This document shows, piece by piece, positions 11,501-21,748 of a stretch of DNA of 64,000 nucleotides. The translations under genes were made by a program, and so were the position numbers. The notes under the pieces were generated by a model that searched no databases, was not told the origin of the DNA, and saw only the letters and a program-made list of their open reading frames with translations. Source of the DNA: Campylorhamphus procurvoides. Lineage: Eukaryota > Chordata > Aves > Passeriformes > Dendrocolaptidae. Where the stretch lies: assembly GCA_013396655.1 (NCBI GenBank), contig WBMV01000850.1:496001-560000 (forward strand). The letters run 5' to 3'. Each line of letters starts with the position of its first letter. Positions within the stretch are counted from its first letter, which is position 1.

Positions 11501-14500
11501 TGCTTCTCTTGAGTTCAGTGATGTTGCAGAGGTCCAGTGAGTTCAGTAACATTCCCCTTCTACATCAGTATATAGTTAAAAAAAGTTCTACTGCAAAAAA
11601 TTCTGATATTTGATGCTACCACCCCTGTTCATACTGACCACCCATTACCCAACAGGGTTCATGCAACTTTATGTGAATATTAAAAAATAATAGATAAAGG
11701 ACTCAGTTTCCTCTCCAGCTTAGGCAAGCTGTAGAGAAGAAGGGAGTTCCAAATTCAGATGTGAATCCAGATGTTTGTTTTCCTTCATTTTCCCTCCTTT
11801 TTCTGGGAGGTTAGTGAATACTGAACTAAAAGGAATGAATGAACTAAAATATGAGCTATATTTCTATATTCACCTTGAAGGCACTGACTGCCCAGGTGCG
11901 AAAAGCTGCTTCTTGCCCATTGAGTTCATCCCCTTCACCACATGGAGTGAGCTGGGAAGCGCCGAGCTGGGCCAGTTTTTGGTCAATAGCATGAGCAAAG
12001 GCACAGAACTCTGGATACATGCTGGACCCCAAACCAAACACAGCATACCTGCAGATGGAAATAAAAAGAGGATTGCTCTGTTGAGCTGCATGAAATGCAA
12101 AAGGACTCAATCACATGCAAACCAACCAACCAAGTATTTTTACCTAATTTTCTTCCTCAGCAGTTTCAGTGTGAGCAAGGAGTTCTTCAAGGTCTGCATA
12201 AAAATTCATAAAATACTTAAGATTAGGAAAATGCCCTGATTTAAAACAGAAGTGAGACCCTGATTCATATCTTACTCAAGGACATTAGACAAATGAAAGG
12301 GTCTCAGTCTTTGAGTTCAGTCTCATACATACTCCTGAGGGGAACATTACCTTTCCGTTACCTGGAGAATCTCCGTTTCCAAAAGTGCTTGTAACCACTA
12401 AAAGAAGTGTTTCTTTCTCCAGGTCACAAATATTGTACTCATCCATGCACAGAGTCTGGAAGGAATAAAGCTCATGAGATGTTGCTAGCAGAGATAACAT
12501 CTAGCCTTAGATACCTCTGGTGTCAGATGACCGCTGACCAAACTGACAAGGCATTTTCTAAGTGAATACAAAATGAAAGTTCTAGGCCAACTTATATTTA
12601 CTGAACATTCAAAATCTAGGTTTGGAGAAGCCAAACTTCTTCCTCCATGCAGTGTAGATGATTTACACTCCCTACCTTGGTGTTGAAGGCATAGTTGAAC
12701 AGGCTGCACAGAGTGTTGGCAAACGTTTCTGATTTCCCTGTCTCTGTTGCAAAGATTACAGTGACCTTGGCCCTGGTGGCCATTGCTTGTCGCATGAGTG
12801 AAGATGCAAATAGCACAGCCCTGGGAAAAAATAACCATATATAATTTTTCATATAGCTACTTTATTCATATTGATCCACAAACAAGTGAGGAAACACTGA
12901 TCCTGAGCATGGCTTTTCTTTGGAAGATGGTTCAGATGCAGCACACTCTAGATAGCCCTGAACAAGAGCCTCAGATATGAATGTTACCTCAGTGTGGACA
13001 GGTAAGGCTCTGGTTCAAACAACTCAAGTAATCCCCACTGTAATTGTGGCTTTTTGTTTTAAAGTAGAACAGAAGCATCACAAGAATAGAATAGCTGGAT
13101 AAAACATGAAGAGTCTTATTTGAACCACTTACTTTGCCAAGATGCTAAACTTTATTTCTTTTTTCTTTGGCCTCCGGGTCTCATCATGCCACACATGTGT
13201 TTTCCACGCATCCACCTTTAAAAAGGAAAAGTTAAGCTTCAGGTAAGAAATGCAAAATAGGAAATACACAGTTTGTATATCTTTAAAGGGCCAGATCAAA
13301 TAGAATCTGTTTATGCAATCCAATGAGTACAAATACAGGATCAGTCTCTGTAGCATTAAACAGTATTTTACTTAAAGCCAGAGAACTGAACAGAACTAAC
13401 ATGACCTTTCACCTACAATAGCTCTTGTCTGCTATTTCTGAATCTCTTCAGTGAACTTTAATTAACCAGGGCTTGTTAGCCAGACTCCTTCAGATCCTAT
13501 ATTGCATCTGCACTGCTGAGGTTGTCTGCTAGATTTGGCTTTTGGTTATGATGATGATTACCTGGTAGTAATAGAAGGGAGTGAGGACATAGTTCAACAT
13601 CTCTTGGTGGAACACAGGGGTTATGCTGCCTGATATGGGAGGCACAATCCACACCCAGTCGGCCGGGCAGCCGCCCCGCACACGGTACTCGTTCTGCATG
13701 TACTTCATGAAGGACTCGGAGGCAGAGTGGTGATCCATGATGGTCACATTTTGTTTCTGGAGTCATTGCAAAAAAGAAAAACGTACATTAAAAAGCCTAT
13801 TCTGCTTTCCTTTCTGCTTGATGTATTTAAGGTAATCCTCTTGCTTTGGTTAATATTTCAAGGACTTTACTCAGTGCTGGGAAATAAACACTATCAGCAA
13901 CTACTGTATAAATACAGATTGAGACGCGGGCCTTTGATTATGAACTCTTAGATCTTCTCCTTTATATCAGCATTTTACCTCTTCAGCACTGGGAGTGCAC
14001 ACTGTAAAGCCACTGATTCACTTTTACCCACTTTGCATATTGTCATGATATATTAAATAAACTGTAACTGAAAATAAAATACATTAATCCAATGGCTTTA
14101 CATAGGTTTTGACACATAGACAAGTGTGTTAAAAGAATGAAAAATCTTGCCCTTAATTTTCTTTTCTTTTTCTCTCCTTTCTGCCTTCACCTGAGAGGAA
14201 ATATAGATTCCTCTACTTTCCCAGGTGTAAATCAAGAATGACTCTATTGGAATCACACTGTAATCTTCACTGAGCACTGGGCCATTGGCACTACATTTGT
14301 ATAAAGCTATTGGAAATGAGAGGAAAAAGGGACACTCAGTGCTCAGTGTCTCTCCCACACTTGTTGACTGACCTGGAAGCTGTGCAGCACAGCCACATTG
14401 ATCTCCACAACTGCTCGGTCCTTCCACAATGATGACAGTTTGTTTGTTTCCAGTCCCATTCTCCTCCCTACCTCCTATGTGTGGAAAGGAGAGAGAAGAG

Positions 14501-17500
14501 GGAAAAGCAAATTTACTAAATGGAACTTAGACCCTATGATTTCTCCACCTTAATATGCAGGAAAAAGTAGTGCAGAAGCGGGAAGAGTCAGTCTCATGCT
14601 GGAAAAGTGATGTCAGCAGAAACACCTGAGGTTAAAGGTAAACTTAGATTCTGGAGTTCTGGTTTTTGAGGTTGTTGCAGTTTCGTAACGCAGGGAGTGG
14701 TTCTCTCCCATCCCTGCAAACACTGATAGTGTCCCTTTTTCAAAACTGTTCCCCCACCACGTTCATTCCCTCTGCAGACCAAGCCACTTCCACCTGAGCA
14801 GGTTACCTTCAGGATGTTGTACCGCTGCACATCGCAGAAGTCTCTCACTCCTATCTCTGTTCCCATGTACCAGCCATTGAAAGGACACGCGGTGAACTCC
14901 AGGCCTCCCACCTCCAGGAGCATGTTGGCCACAGCAGGCAGTGCATACCACTTCAGATCCAGATCCTTAAACCATTCATACCTGTCAAACAAAGAGTTTG
15001 CTTTATTTTTGCACATCTTTTCCTCCTTAGGGCAATAACCAGAAAAGCCCAGGAAGATAAAGAGTACCAATTCTAGGAGGAATGACCCATGGAGCAGGGT
15101 CTGTGGAAGCTCACAGCAGTTTTCAGTGCAGTAACTGAGGACTGCCTCCTACAGAAACTGCAGAACCATATTACAGTGTTCTGCAATCTGCAGGCCAGTC
15201 CCAAAACAAACAAGAATCAAAAACCAATGAGAGAAATGCAACAAACACTTTGTTATGAGTGAAGCTGTATTTTACATGAGTATTACACTGGCATAAGAAA
15301 TGATGATTTTTAAAATTCTGAATATGATCGAAATGCAGATTGGGAAAAAAAAGATTTCCAACTAAACTGCTACTGGCTTCCTTAATTTAAATCCTATTTT
15401 GTTGTTCTAACAGGCATTTTATCTTTCAGGACAATTTACCATCATTTCACCCTGATAAAAAACTCATAAAATGACTGTCACAGGCACAGCCCAATAATCT
15501 GCCAAGGTGAGGCAGAGGCAAAAATGCAATTATCTCAGTCTTTCATGCTTACTTGGGATGCTCCATTGGCACTTCAAGGACAATTTCTGGAGGTAATTCA
15601 AATATTTCTGGGTCTTGGCCGTTTGCTTGGAGAACAAGTGGAAGTACATCAAAGCGGCCATGTTTCGGCTTCCACCCAAGCTCAATGCACAACTGTAAAT
15701 AGAGAAAGGGAATTTTGTGTTTATTTCAGTTTTCTCCCTCCAGATTTGAAGACTGAAGAATTTTAACCCTCTAAAACTTGCTGAGGTAAATTGTAAGTGG
15801 TAAAGGTTACCTTTCCCATTCAAACAATATTGAGACGTTGTTGAAATACTGGTTGTGTCCCTGGTCATGTGCCCTGACAGGGCAGTATTAGCAAACCCTG
15901 TTCTGACATGGAGGGCAATACTTTTATATCAGGACTGTAAGAAATAATTGCTCCAGCCTGCACCTGAAACCTGTGGGGCAGAACATCCCACTGACTCCTC
16001 ACCTCCCTACCACTCTGCACCAGTATGCAAGGAGAAAACCCAGGGAGATGGGTTAGCCAAGATGGGAAGCAGCTGGATGCTGGATCTGGGAGTGTACCTG
16101 TGTGAACTCCACATTAGCGGGGTCCCCGAGGACAGACCCATCTGGCATTTGATACCCAGCATAGCGGATCAGCTGGCTGTTCCACACTCGGAAATCGTGC
16201 TTCCCATCAGTCCTCTGCGGGAACACAGTGATGGCTGATCTGCACAGAGACACAACACATCCCCTTACACCACAGCAAACACCTTCTCATTAACAAGACA
16301 TATATGGTTATCCAACAGAAAATATTTTATATTTCTAAAATAAGCATCAGCAGGAATAAAATCATTCATCCTCTCTACCCACCACCCTGACTCTTCAAAT
16401 CAACTCCTTTCCCCAGGAATTGTAAAACATTTTGCAACATCAGCCACGAAAGTTAAAAATTTCAAAATGGCTGATGGGTCCCATGAGAGGTACATATAAA
16501 TAACAGGAGAATTAAGAGCAGAGACAAGTTATCAAAATACTTAGATAAACCATTTCAGGTATTTTTGATGGCAAGCTGGATGTGGGTTTTGTTGCTTAAA
16601 ATTAAAATTAAAGAGACCTACCTTATATTCCCATTATTTGTGGCATACTGAATATGACGACAGATATGCTCAAACATTTCCTTTGCTGATTTACAGTCCC
16701 GTGCATCAAACACCTGCATGTTTCCAACACAAATGCAAAGAATAAAACTTATTTTGAAACACTAAAGGAAGCTTGTTATTTTTTCTATTCATTTAAGGAA
16801 AGGAAAGATTGTAGCTCCACTAGGAAAGGTTCATTTTTATAGTCTTTACATGCACCATTTTCACACATAACAATCCTCCAAGGACCAAGACACCTGGTCC
16901 CACGACACACCTGGTTTCTGCACGTGCACTCCCACCCATGAAGCAGAGGACTACAAAAAATGATCTTATGATATGAAGAGGAGGGAGTCCACCTCAACTG
17001 GAGTAATGGCATGTTCTACCAAAGGACATTCTTCTGACTCCCAGCAGAGACTATCTGGCCCATAACCTCTAGATCCACAGCTTACCTGTAGGTTGGACCA
17101 CTGGATTCTCCCGATACACCTGGGCGCGTTCCTCCAGGCCTGTTTGGCAGCAAAGGTCAGCTCATCCTTCGTCAGGTGGTAGGTTCCTGTAGTTTCTATG
17201 TCCCTGTTCACCTCTTCCAGTCGACCTGGGTATTCTTTCATTTTTGACCTTTTGAACAGGAAACAGTCATGAAAAAAAAACATGACAATTTCATGACTTG
17301 GGGCTGACTCAAAGTGCAGACGTTCTCTTTACGTTCAGGGTCAAGAACATCACAGACACTGCTGAAGCCATAAGGCTTCTGAGCATCTTTCTGCAGGAGA
17401 AGAGTTCCACTGACAGTGCAGCTGTTACCTGCCTGAATGCAGGGGAATAAACTTCCTGGGAGGGCATTAGCATTTGTGTAGGGTGAGACGAAAAGTTTGG

Positions 17501-20500
17501 ATAAACCCTGAGAAACCTGTTCCTATTATAAATCTACACTCACTGACTGTAAACATAAATGACTCTACTCTTTATGAAAACCTCCATTGCTTCATAAAGG
17601 CAGATTTGCTGCTTCAGGTGAAGGCACTGTCACTGTCCCCCACCTCCCTCCACTGGAGCCCACTTTTGTCCCCAAAGCACACCTGTCACCTCATGCAGCT
17701 GTCTGGGGGCTGAGAGTTTGACCAAAAAGCAGGGGGTATTCTAGAGAAAGGGATGAGTTAAGTCCACAGGATTCTGACTGAGAACTACTGAGGAGAATTG
17801 TTTCTCGTTTTAGAATTTCAGGACTCCTGTCCTTAAGGAGTATTAATGACAGAGCTTAGTGGCCTCATGAAAAAATTAACACACTAGAAATCTAAGTAGT
17901 GACACCATCCTTTCACCAGCCAGCACATGCATGAATTGGTCACAGGCTTCTCTGTCTAATTTTTCAGATTAAATTTGGATTTTCTAGATTAATTTGGAAA
18001 AAAAAATTCTCAAACCACAAGTAAATGAAAACCAGAGAACAGGTGAGCTTTGTGCCAAAGGCAGGATAACAGTGACTATCCTCTCAAAGTTCCATTATTG
18101 TCACAGGGACACAGCTCTTCTGAGCAAAGTAAGGAGAATTTTCATTCCTAAAAGGAAATGCTGAGCAATTCCTTTGTCAGGGAAACCAACTCTAAAATTC
18201 CTTAGCTTGATAACAGAGAGCGAAGTCAAAACATTAGAAAATATCTATCACAGCACAGACAAAAATTGTTTTGTTGGCTTACAGACAGAATGAAAACAGC
18301 CTGCACTGTCTGAGAGTTTTCACATTTTCAGCAAGATGAAAGATCAAGGGCAAGCATATAAGATAGTGTAAATCAATGTGATCAAACAGCCATGAGCAGG
18401 GACAGAGATGTGGCAAGTACAGCCTGTGTGTAAGACAGGGACTTTCAGAAAGGTTCAGAGGGAAGAAAGCTTTGTAGAAGAGTTCAAAGTGTCTAAAGAA
18501 GTGGACATTATTTGGCTGAGTCCCTTTGATAGTTTGATACTGTTTTCTAGTGGGATGAGCAAACACTGAATTGTTGCTTGAAAGTTCATCAGGTGAAATA
18601 TCACTGCAAACTCTTGTACTTCAACCAGCTGTTGCAGCATTTCCTGCAACAAGATGCCTCTGCCCCATGGCCATTTTTGTGAGAACACAAACCTCTCGAG
18701 CACACCCCTGGCATGCTCAGTGAGCTTATGCTGATAGCACAGAGCAAGGCTGAGAAGCAAGATTGGCCTTCCAATATTTGGCTAAAGCCTTGAGAGGAAC
18801 ACAGATCAAAAATTCTTGGAACAGCACAAACAAACACATTATCCACATTATTTATGTCTGAGACTGATCCGAGTGGAGTTAATCCCAGCCAATGCCAAGA
18901 AAAGAGAAGGCAACACTCTGTAAGAGAGTCCTCAATGTACTGGGACGTGGCACACTCCAAAGGGATGGGGCTGAGGAATGCATCGTGCAGAGTCCATTCC
19001 TGCATTCCCAAGACCTTGGACTGGCAACCAGAGCATATGAAGTGTAGGGGTAATTTTATTTAGCTTTTCTAATAGCAATTTTGGTATGCATGCTATGTAA
19101 CAGGATAGTTACCAAGATCTAGGAAGAAAGCATACCCTCCACAAGTCACAGACATACAGGTAGGGAGAGGACTTTTTTATATCAAAAATAAAGTTGGCTT
19201 ACTCTTTAAAGGAACTGTAGTACTGCTTGAGAAAGTCTATTGCCTGAGGTAAAAGATCTGTTGGTGGAACTGGCCCATCTCTGGTACCTCTCACCTGGCC
19301 CTTTGGGTTCATGAGTGACCCTTGGCAAGCTTTGGCCCCGCAGCTGCTAACCTGAAAAACAATAAAATGTCAAAAAGCAATGTTGCACTCTGTATCTTCT
19401 CAAAGTTCTGAAAAATCCCTGTTCAGATTTCCATATTTCACCTCCTTTGCTGTCAGGTGTAGTGTGTCAAGAAAGCTGGATCCATTTTCCATGTTTTTTA
19501 TTCTTACATGTCTCGGACATCTTGATATTTGGTTTGAAACTTTGATACCATTTTGAGGGAGGTTCTGGACAGAGAAAAGATAAAAATGCATACTGTTTTC
19601 AGACCTATTAAACAGCTTTAATTTTCATCTTAAAAGCTTATTTGACCATTAAAAGGCAACAGATAAATACAAGTAATTAGATATAAATTGATCCACTCCA
19701 ATGTATTTATTTGACTACCAAACTACTGATTTAATCAACAGTTTGATATGAAATGGGGGGAAAAAAGTATTTTTGTACTAATCAAACAGTATCTGCCACT
19801 GCAAACACCTTTATAATTTCGATAAGGCCTTGCCTCAGAACATAATAGTCATAGCCTCAGGAAAACAGTGAACCAGACAATTTTAGAGATAGGACAGCTT
19901 TGTTACTAAAGGCTGGGTTTGCAAAGGTGAATAAAGGAATCAGGTATCCCAGTCCCCACGGGGTCACCTCTCCCCTTAAGTCTCACCAAGGCTCCCTTTT
20001 GGTCAGAAAAGAACTTTCACCCAAAGATGTCCCAGTAGTCCTAACCTCCTGCAACCACAGTCAGTCCTCAGAGGGGAACTTTGAGCAGTTTTGAGCAGCA
20101 AGCACCACTCATGTGAACTGCTGTAATCAATTAAGGATGCTGAGAACATACCTTTCCTTCCTCCCTGGCCTTTGCTGAAGTTATGGGAGGCAGCACCTCA
20201 ATCTGCTTCTTGGTCCGATCATATGATTTGGCATCATCCTTTCCTAACCTTTAAAGGGGAGAAAGAATTCTTAGTATAAGGCAATGTACTGAGTCCATAA
20301 GCCAAGCAGGGAAGGAAGGAGTGGACTAGGGATCCATAGTAAAGCCATAGTAACACCCTTCCCAGAGCATTGTGTGGGAAGAAAAACAACAGATATGAAA
20401 CCTGAAATAATTAACAGCCCGAAGACTGAGAAATTTAAGATGCAGGTGCAACTTATTTTATACAGGGACTTATTGTCTTTTGTTAATATTAATGTTTTGG

Positions 20501-20705
20501 AAACACATTACAAGTTTCTCCAGAACCCAAACCACTTAATATCTCCCCTTTTCAAATGAAAGATAAGCTATGAAACCATTAAAAGACAAGGCTCTTACCC
20601 ACGGATCTTCCTATTTTTCTCCACGTTGTTATTGATATCCGTCTCTCCAGCGGGCTGGTTCTTGGCACCATGAGGTCTGAACATAAACTGCCAGGGGCAC
20701 AGCAT
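5462..20705 (-). CDS. NOS2: Inducible nitric oxide synthase, complete gene
   Basis: NOS2 makes nitric oxide and citrulline from L-arginine, oxygen and NADPH in the cytosol of activated macrophages and other cells. The 26 coding exons listed separately join to 3444 nt, giving 1147 residues plus stop (human NOS2 has 1153). Order of parts: N-terminal extension; zinc tetrathiolate Cys113 and Cys118; heme ligand Cys203 in [13 protein letters not shown]; arginine-binding Glu380 in GWYMGTEIG; basic calmodulin site at about 509-539; FMN domain with FATETGKS from 546; FAD motif RYYS at 909-912; NADPH motif [13 protein letters not shown] from 984; YVCGD at 1083-1087; penultimate aromatic Phe1131. The FMN domain lacks the autoinhibitory insert of the constitutive isoforms, which is what makes NOS2 calcium-independent. 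All splice sites are GT-AG and no frame is broken. NOS1 and NOS3 are excluded by the missing PDZ domain, the missing insert and the flanking KSR1 and LYRM9. Confidence 0.97.
5543..6221 (-). other. NOS2: NOS2 intron 26 with CR1 insertion
   Basis: A 679-base intron. About 140 bases of it are a CR1 fragment (listed separately); the rest shows nothing recognisable. Confidence 0.85.
5817..5957 (-). mobile_element. CR1 LINE 3' fragment
   Basis: Read on the + strand this is the reverse complement of a CR1 3' end: AATCACAGAAT, then GTTGGAAGGGACC, GAGTCCAACTCCTGG and CACCATGTGCCTG-like blocks. It is a truncated, non-coding copy inside the last NOS2 intron. Its left end is sharper than its right end. 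Confidence 0.85.
6222..6416 (-). CDS. NOS2: NOS2 exon 26
   Basis: Residues 1057-1121, phase 0 at both ends. Starts [10 protein letters not shown] and contains [15 protein letters not shown], the conserved NADPH-domain segment that includes Cys1085 and Asp1087. Confidence 0.95.
7063..7211 (-). CDS. NOS2: NOS2 exon 25
   Basis: Residues 1007-1056. Its first two bases complete a Gly codon begun in exon 24. Encodes [19 protein letters not shown] and ends [10 protein letters not shown], part of the NADPH-binding fold. Confidence 0.94.
7491..7612 (-). CDS. NOS2: NOS2 exon 24
   Basis: Residues 966-1006. Carries [17 protein letters not shown], the glycine-rich loop that binds the NADPH pyrophosphate. 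Confidence 0.95.
8015..8102 (-). CDS. NOS2: NOS2 exon 23
   Basis: Residues 937-965, reading [15 protein letters not shown]. This is the GVCSTWL flavin-binding segment common to the family. The exon ends with two bases of a split Ser codon. Confidence 0.94.
8437..8647 (-). CDS. NOS2: NOS2 exon 22
   Basis: Residues 867-936. Contains the FAD-binding RYYSVSSS (909-916). Starts [10 protein letters not shown] right after the CQ that ends exon 21, and finishes NYRTR with one extra base. Confidence 0.94.
9364..9527 (-). CDS. NOS2: NOS2 exon 21
   Basis: Residues 812-866. Encodes [20 protein letters not shown] and [11 protein letters not shown], the connecting helical region of the reductase half. 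Confidence 0.94.
10159..10337 (-). CDS. NOS2: NOS2 exon 20
   Basis: Residues 752-811. Contains [15 protein letters not shown], the YxPGDHxG-type motif that begins the FAD domain beta-barrel. Confidence 0.94.
10773..10851 (-). CDS. NOS2: NOS2 exon 19
   Basis: Residues 726-751, a short exon reading [20 protein letters not shown]. It links the FMN and FAD domains. Confidence 0.92.
11241..11373 (-). CDS. NOS2: NOS2 exon 18
   Basis: Residues 682-725, starting [20 protein letters not shown] and ending [10 protein letters not shown] plus one base. This is the least conserved linker of the reductase half. Confidence 0.92.
11874..12048 (-). CDS. NOS2: NOS2 exon 17
   Basis: Residues 623-681. Contains [20 protein letters not shown] and [13 protein letters not shown], conserved FMN-domain loops around the isoalloxazine ring. 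Confidence 0.95.
12144..12193 (-). CDS. NOS2: NOS2 exon 16 (50-nt microexon)
   Basis: Residues 607-622, reading [16 protein letters not shown]. It joins directly to exon 17. The autoinhibitory loop of NOS1 and NOS3 would sit in this region and is absent. Confidence 0.92.
12351..12455 (-). CDS. NOS2: NOS2 exon 15
   Basis: Residues 572-606, phase 0 at both ends. Contains [19 protein letters not shown], the FMN phosphate- and ring-binding loop. Confidence 0.95.
12676..12820 (-). CDS. NOS2: NOS2 exon 14
   Basis: Residues 523-571. Holds the second half of the calmodulin site ([16 protein letters not shown]) and the first FMN loop [13 protein letters not shown]. Confidence 0.95.
13133..13215 (-). 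CDS. NOS2: NOS2 exon 13
   Basis: Residues 496-522. Starts VDAWKTHVW and runs into the basic start of the calmodulin site, [14 protein letters not shown]. The final Lys codon is split with exon 14. Confidence 0.95.
13562..13756 (-). CDS. NOS2: NOS2 exon 12
   Basis: Residues 431-495. Contains [20 protein letters not shown] and [20 protein letters not shown], the oxygenase segment that supplies pterin and dimer contacts. Confidence 0.96.
14373..14474 (-). CDS. NOS2: NOS2 exon 11
   Basis: Residues 397-430, reading [20 protein letters not shown] then [14 protein letters not shown]. Conserved oxygenase core. Confidence 0.95.
14807..14981 (-). CDS. NOS2: NOS2 exon 10 (substrate Glu)
   Basis: Residues 338-396. 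Includes [17 protein letters not shown] and [19 protein letters not shown]. Glu380 corresponds to human Glu377, which holds the arginine guanidinium above the heme. Confidence 0.96.
15553..15692 (-). CDS. NOS2: NOS2 exon 9
   Basis: Residues 292-337, starting [20 protein letters not shown]. Oxygenase domain; ends in AA of a split Lys codon. Confidence 0.95.
16098..16239 (-). CDS. NOS2: NOS2 exon 8
   Basis: Residues 244-291, reading [20 protein letters not shown] and [20 protein letters not shown]. Oxygenase core. Confidence 0.96.
16622..16713 (-). CDS. NOS2: NOS2 exon 7
   Basis: Residues 214-243, starting [20 protein letters not shown]. Ends NGNI plus AG of a split Arg codon. Confidence 0.95.
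17086..17248 (-). CDS. NOS2: NOS2 exon 6 (heme thiolate)
   Basis: Residues 159-213. Contains AFAKQAW-type sequence (here TFAAKQAW) and [13 protein letters not shown], in which Cys203 is the heme ligand (human Cys200). Confidence 0.97.
17249..19202 (-). other. NOS2: NOS2 intron 5, longest intron
   Basis: A 1954-base intron with no recognised exon. Its right half, about 18280-19010, holds overlapping 95-136 codon open frames on the - strand that match no family I know. It may be a decayed transposable element. Confidence 0.7.
19203..19351 (-). CDS. NOS2: NOS2 exon 5 (zinc cysteines)
   Basis: Residues 110-158. Starts VSSCGAKAC: the CxxxxC pair Cys113 and Cys118 binds the zinc shared between the two subunits of the dimer. 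Continues [14 protein letters not shown]. Confidence 0.96.
19442..19564 (-). CDS. NOS2: NOS2 exon 4
   Basis: Residues 69-109, phase 0 at both ends. Contains [20 protein letters not shown], the N-terminal hook region next to the zinc site. Confidence 0.95.
20152..20248 (-). CDS. NOS2: NOS2 exon 3
   Basis: Residues 36-68, reading [21 protein letters not shown] variable N-terminal extension. The acceptor was chosen because the next downstream AG gives an immediate stop. Confidence 0.88.
20599..20705 (-). CDS. NOS2: NOS2 exon 2, start codon
   Basis: Residues 1-35 from ATG at 20705, reading [20 protein letters not shown] then DINNNVEKN. Mammalian NOS2 likewise starts MACPWQF and has DINNNVEK, which fixes the start. 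The exon extends into the 5' UTR to about 20740, where a TTTCAG acceptor lies. Confidence 0.95.
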
Positions 20706-20740
20706 TTTGTATGATTTACTTGTGGTTTTGGTTCACAGTG
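20706..20740 (-). other. NOS2: NOS2 5' UTR part of exon 2
   Basis: 35 untranslated bases lie between the TTTCAG acceptor (complement at 20741-20742) and the start codon. There is no upstream ATG. Confidence 0.7.
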
Positions 20741-21093
20741 CTGAAACCTTGTTTTCTGTGTTATGGGAACACTTCTGAGGACAGAGGAAACCCAACAAGG
20801 TCAGTTTTTACCCAAGAGGGTAACTCCCTTTAACATCACCTAGAAACTCACCAGACTAACTGATCTGATGTAACTAACACACTGTTTTTAAAACAAAAAT
20901 TGCTTGACACCCACAATAGGGTGTCAAGCTAAAACTAATACTAAAACTATCACTGCTTTTTCAGTGTACTTTGTCAGTGCAGCCATGTATTAATTCAAAA
21001 CACTGGCAAGAGAATTTCAAATGTCCCCCAGTTATATAAAGCAGACCACAAGCTTAGAAAAAAGATGTGAAATGTTGCTGTGTGATTCACAAG

Positions 21094-21258
21094 AAAGAAA
21101 GAAAGGAAAAAAAGAGAAACAGAAAGAGGGGAAAAAAGGAAAAACCCCAAACATGTGAAAACAATACACAAGGAGAAAAAGGAGGAAAAAGAAGAAAATG
21201 AAGAAGAGGTAAAAGATGGAAAATAATAATGTGAAGAAAAGATAAAAAGAAAAAAGGA
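21094..21258 (+). repeat. Polypurine tract in NOS2 intron 1
   Basis: About 165 bases, almost all A and G on the + strand, with irregular GAAA, GGAAAA and GAAGAA runs. The NOS2 sense strand is therefore polypyrimidine. Low-complexity; the open frames across it are artefacts. Confidence 0.85.
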
Positions 21259-21509
21259 GAACAGACTCACATGTCCCTTCACTGGCATCAGAGTAAGAAC
21301 CTGCTTTGTGTCCTGCACCAAGGGGTTCTGTGGATAACATTGACAGTGTTACCTGTTATTAAGCACAAACCTTTAAATCAGCAGAAAGGGGGTCAAAGTT
21401 TTCAGAGCAGCTGAACAGCTTGGAATAGAGCAGGAGATTGAGGCCAACGCTTTGTTCCTAATACGGAAAGAAAGATACAAAGATACAGTTTGTCATATAA
21501 TTACTTTAC

Positions 21510-21648
21510 CTGTGAGCTGCAGTAAATGAATGACAGAATGAACACCTGGCCACAGTGATTCCTACCGTGCTTTGTGAGGTGTTCCCAACCCTGCCAGGAG
21601 AGGCTCTTCTCTGTCGAAGTTTCTTGACTTTAATCCCTCAGGCTCTGT
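21510..21648 (-). other. NOS2: NOS2 non-coding exon 1 (predicted)
   Basis: Predicted from the TATA box about 30 bases upstream and a good CAG|GTAAAG donor (exon edge at 21510). A nearer, weaker donor ACG|GTAGGA would end the exon at 21566. Neither version contains an ATG. Mammalian NOS2 also has a non-coding first exon. Confidence 0.55.
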
Positions 21649-21671
21649 ATCCCTCCTGGGAGGGAAGAGCA

Positions 21672-21678
21672 TTTTATA
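21672..21678 (-). promoter_or_regulatory. NOS2: NOS2 TATA box
   Basis: TATAAAA on the - strand. It places the transcription start near 21648 and sits directly upstream of the predicted exon 1. Confidence 0.8.
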
Positions 21679-21692
21679 CTCCAGGATTACGT

Positions 21693-21700
21693 ATGCAAAA
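21693..21700 (+). promoter_or_regulatory. NOS2: Octamer-like site in NOS2 promoter
   Basis: ATGCAAAA, about 50 bases upstream of the predicted start. An octamer-type element at a similar distance is described in the mouse NOS2 promoter. Next to it, TGAGTAA at 21705-21711 resembles a weak AP-1 site. Confidence 0.5.
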
Positions 21701-21722
21701 CAGCTGAGTAAGGCTGGACATG

Positions 21723-21732
21723 GAAAGTGAAA
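21723..21732 (+). promoter_or_regulatory. NOS2: IRF/interferon response element
   Basis: GAAAGTGAAA fits the GAAANNGAAA IRF consensus exactly. It lies about 80 bases upstream of the predicted start and 6 bases from the kappa-B site. IRF1 is a known activator of mammalian NOS2 downstream of interferon-gamma. Confidence 0.65.
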
Positions 21733-21738
21733 AAAAAA

Positions 21739-21748
21739 GGGGATTCCC
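21739..21748 (+). promoter_or_regulatory. NOS2: NF-kappa-B site of NOS2 promoter
   Basis: GGGGATTCCC matches the GGGRNWYYCC consensus at every position and lies about 95 bases upstream of the predicted start. A proximal kappa-B site is the main LPS-response element in known NOS2 promoters. Confidence 0.75.

Noticed and set aside
20995..21340. Phe/Leu-rich 102-108 codon frames resembling a membrane protein
   Set aside because: They are translations of the polypyrimidine side of the intron 1 purine tract.
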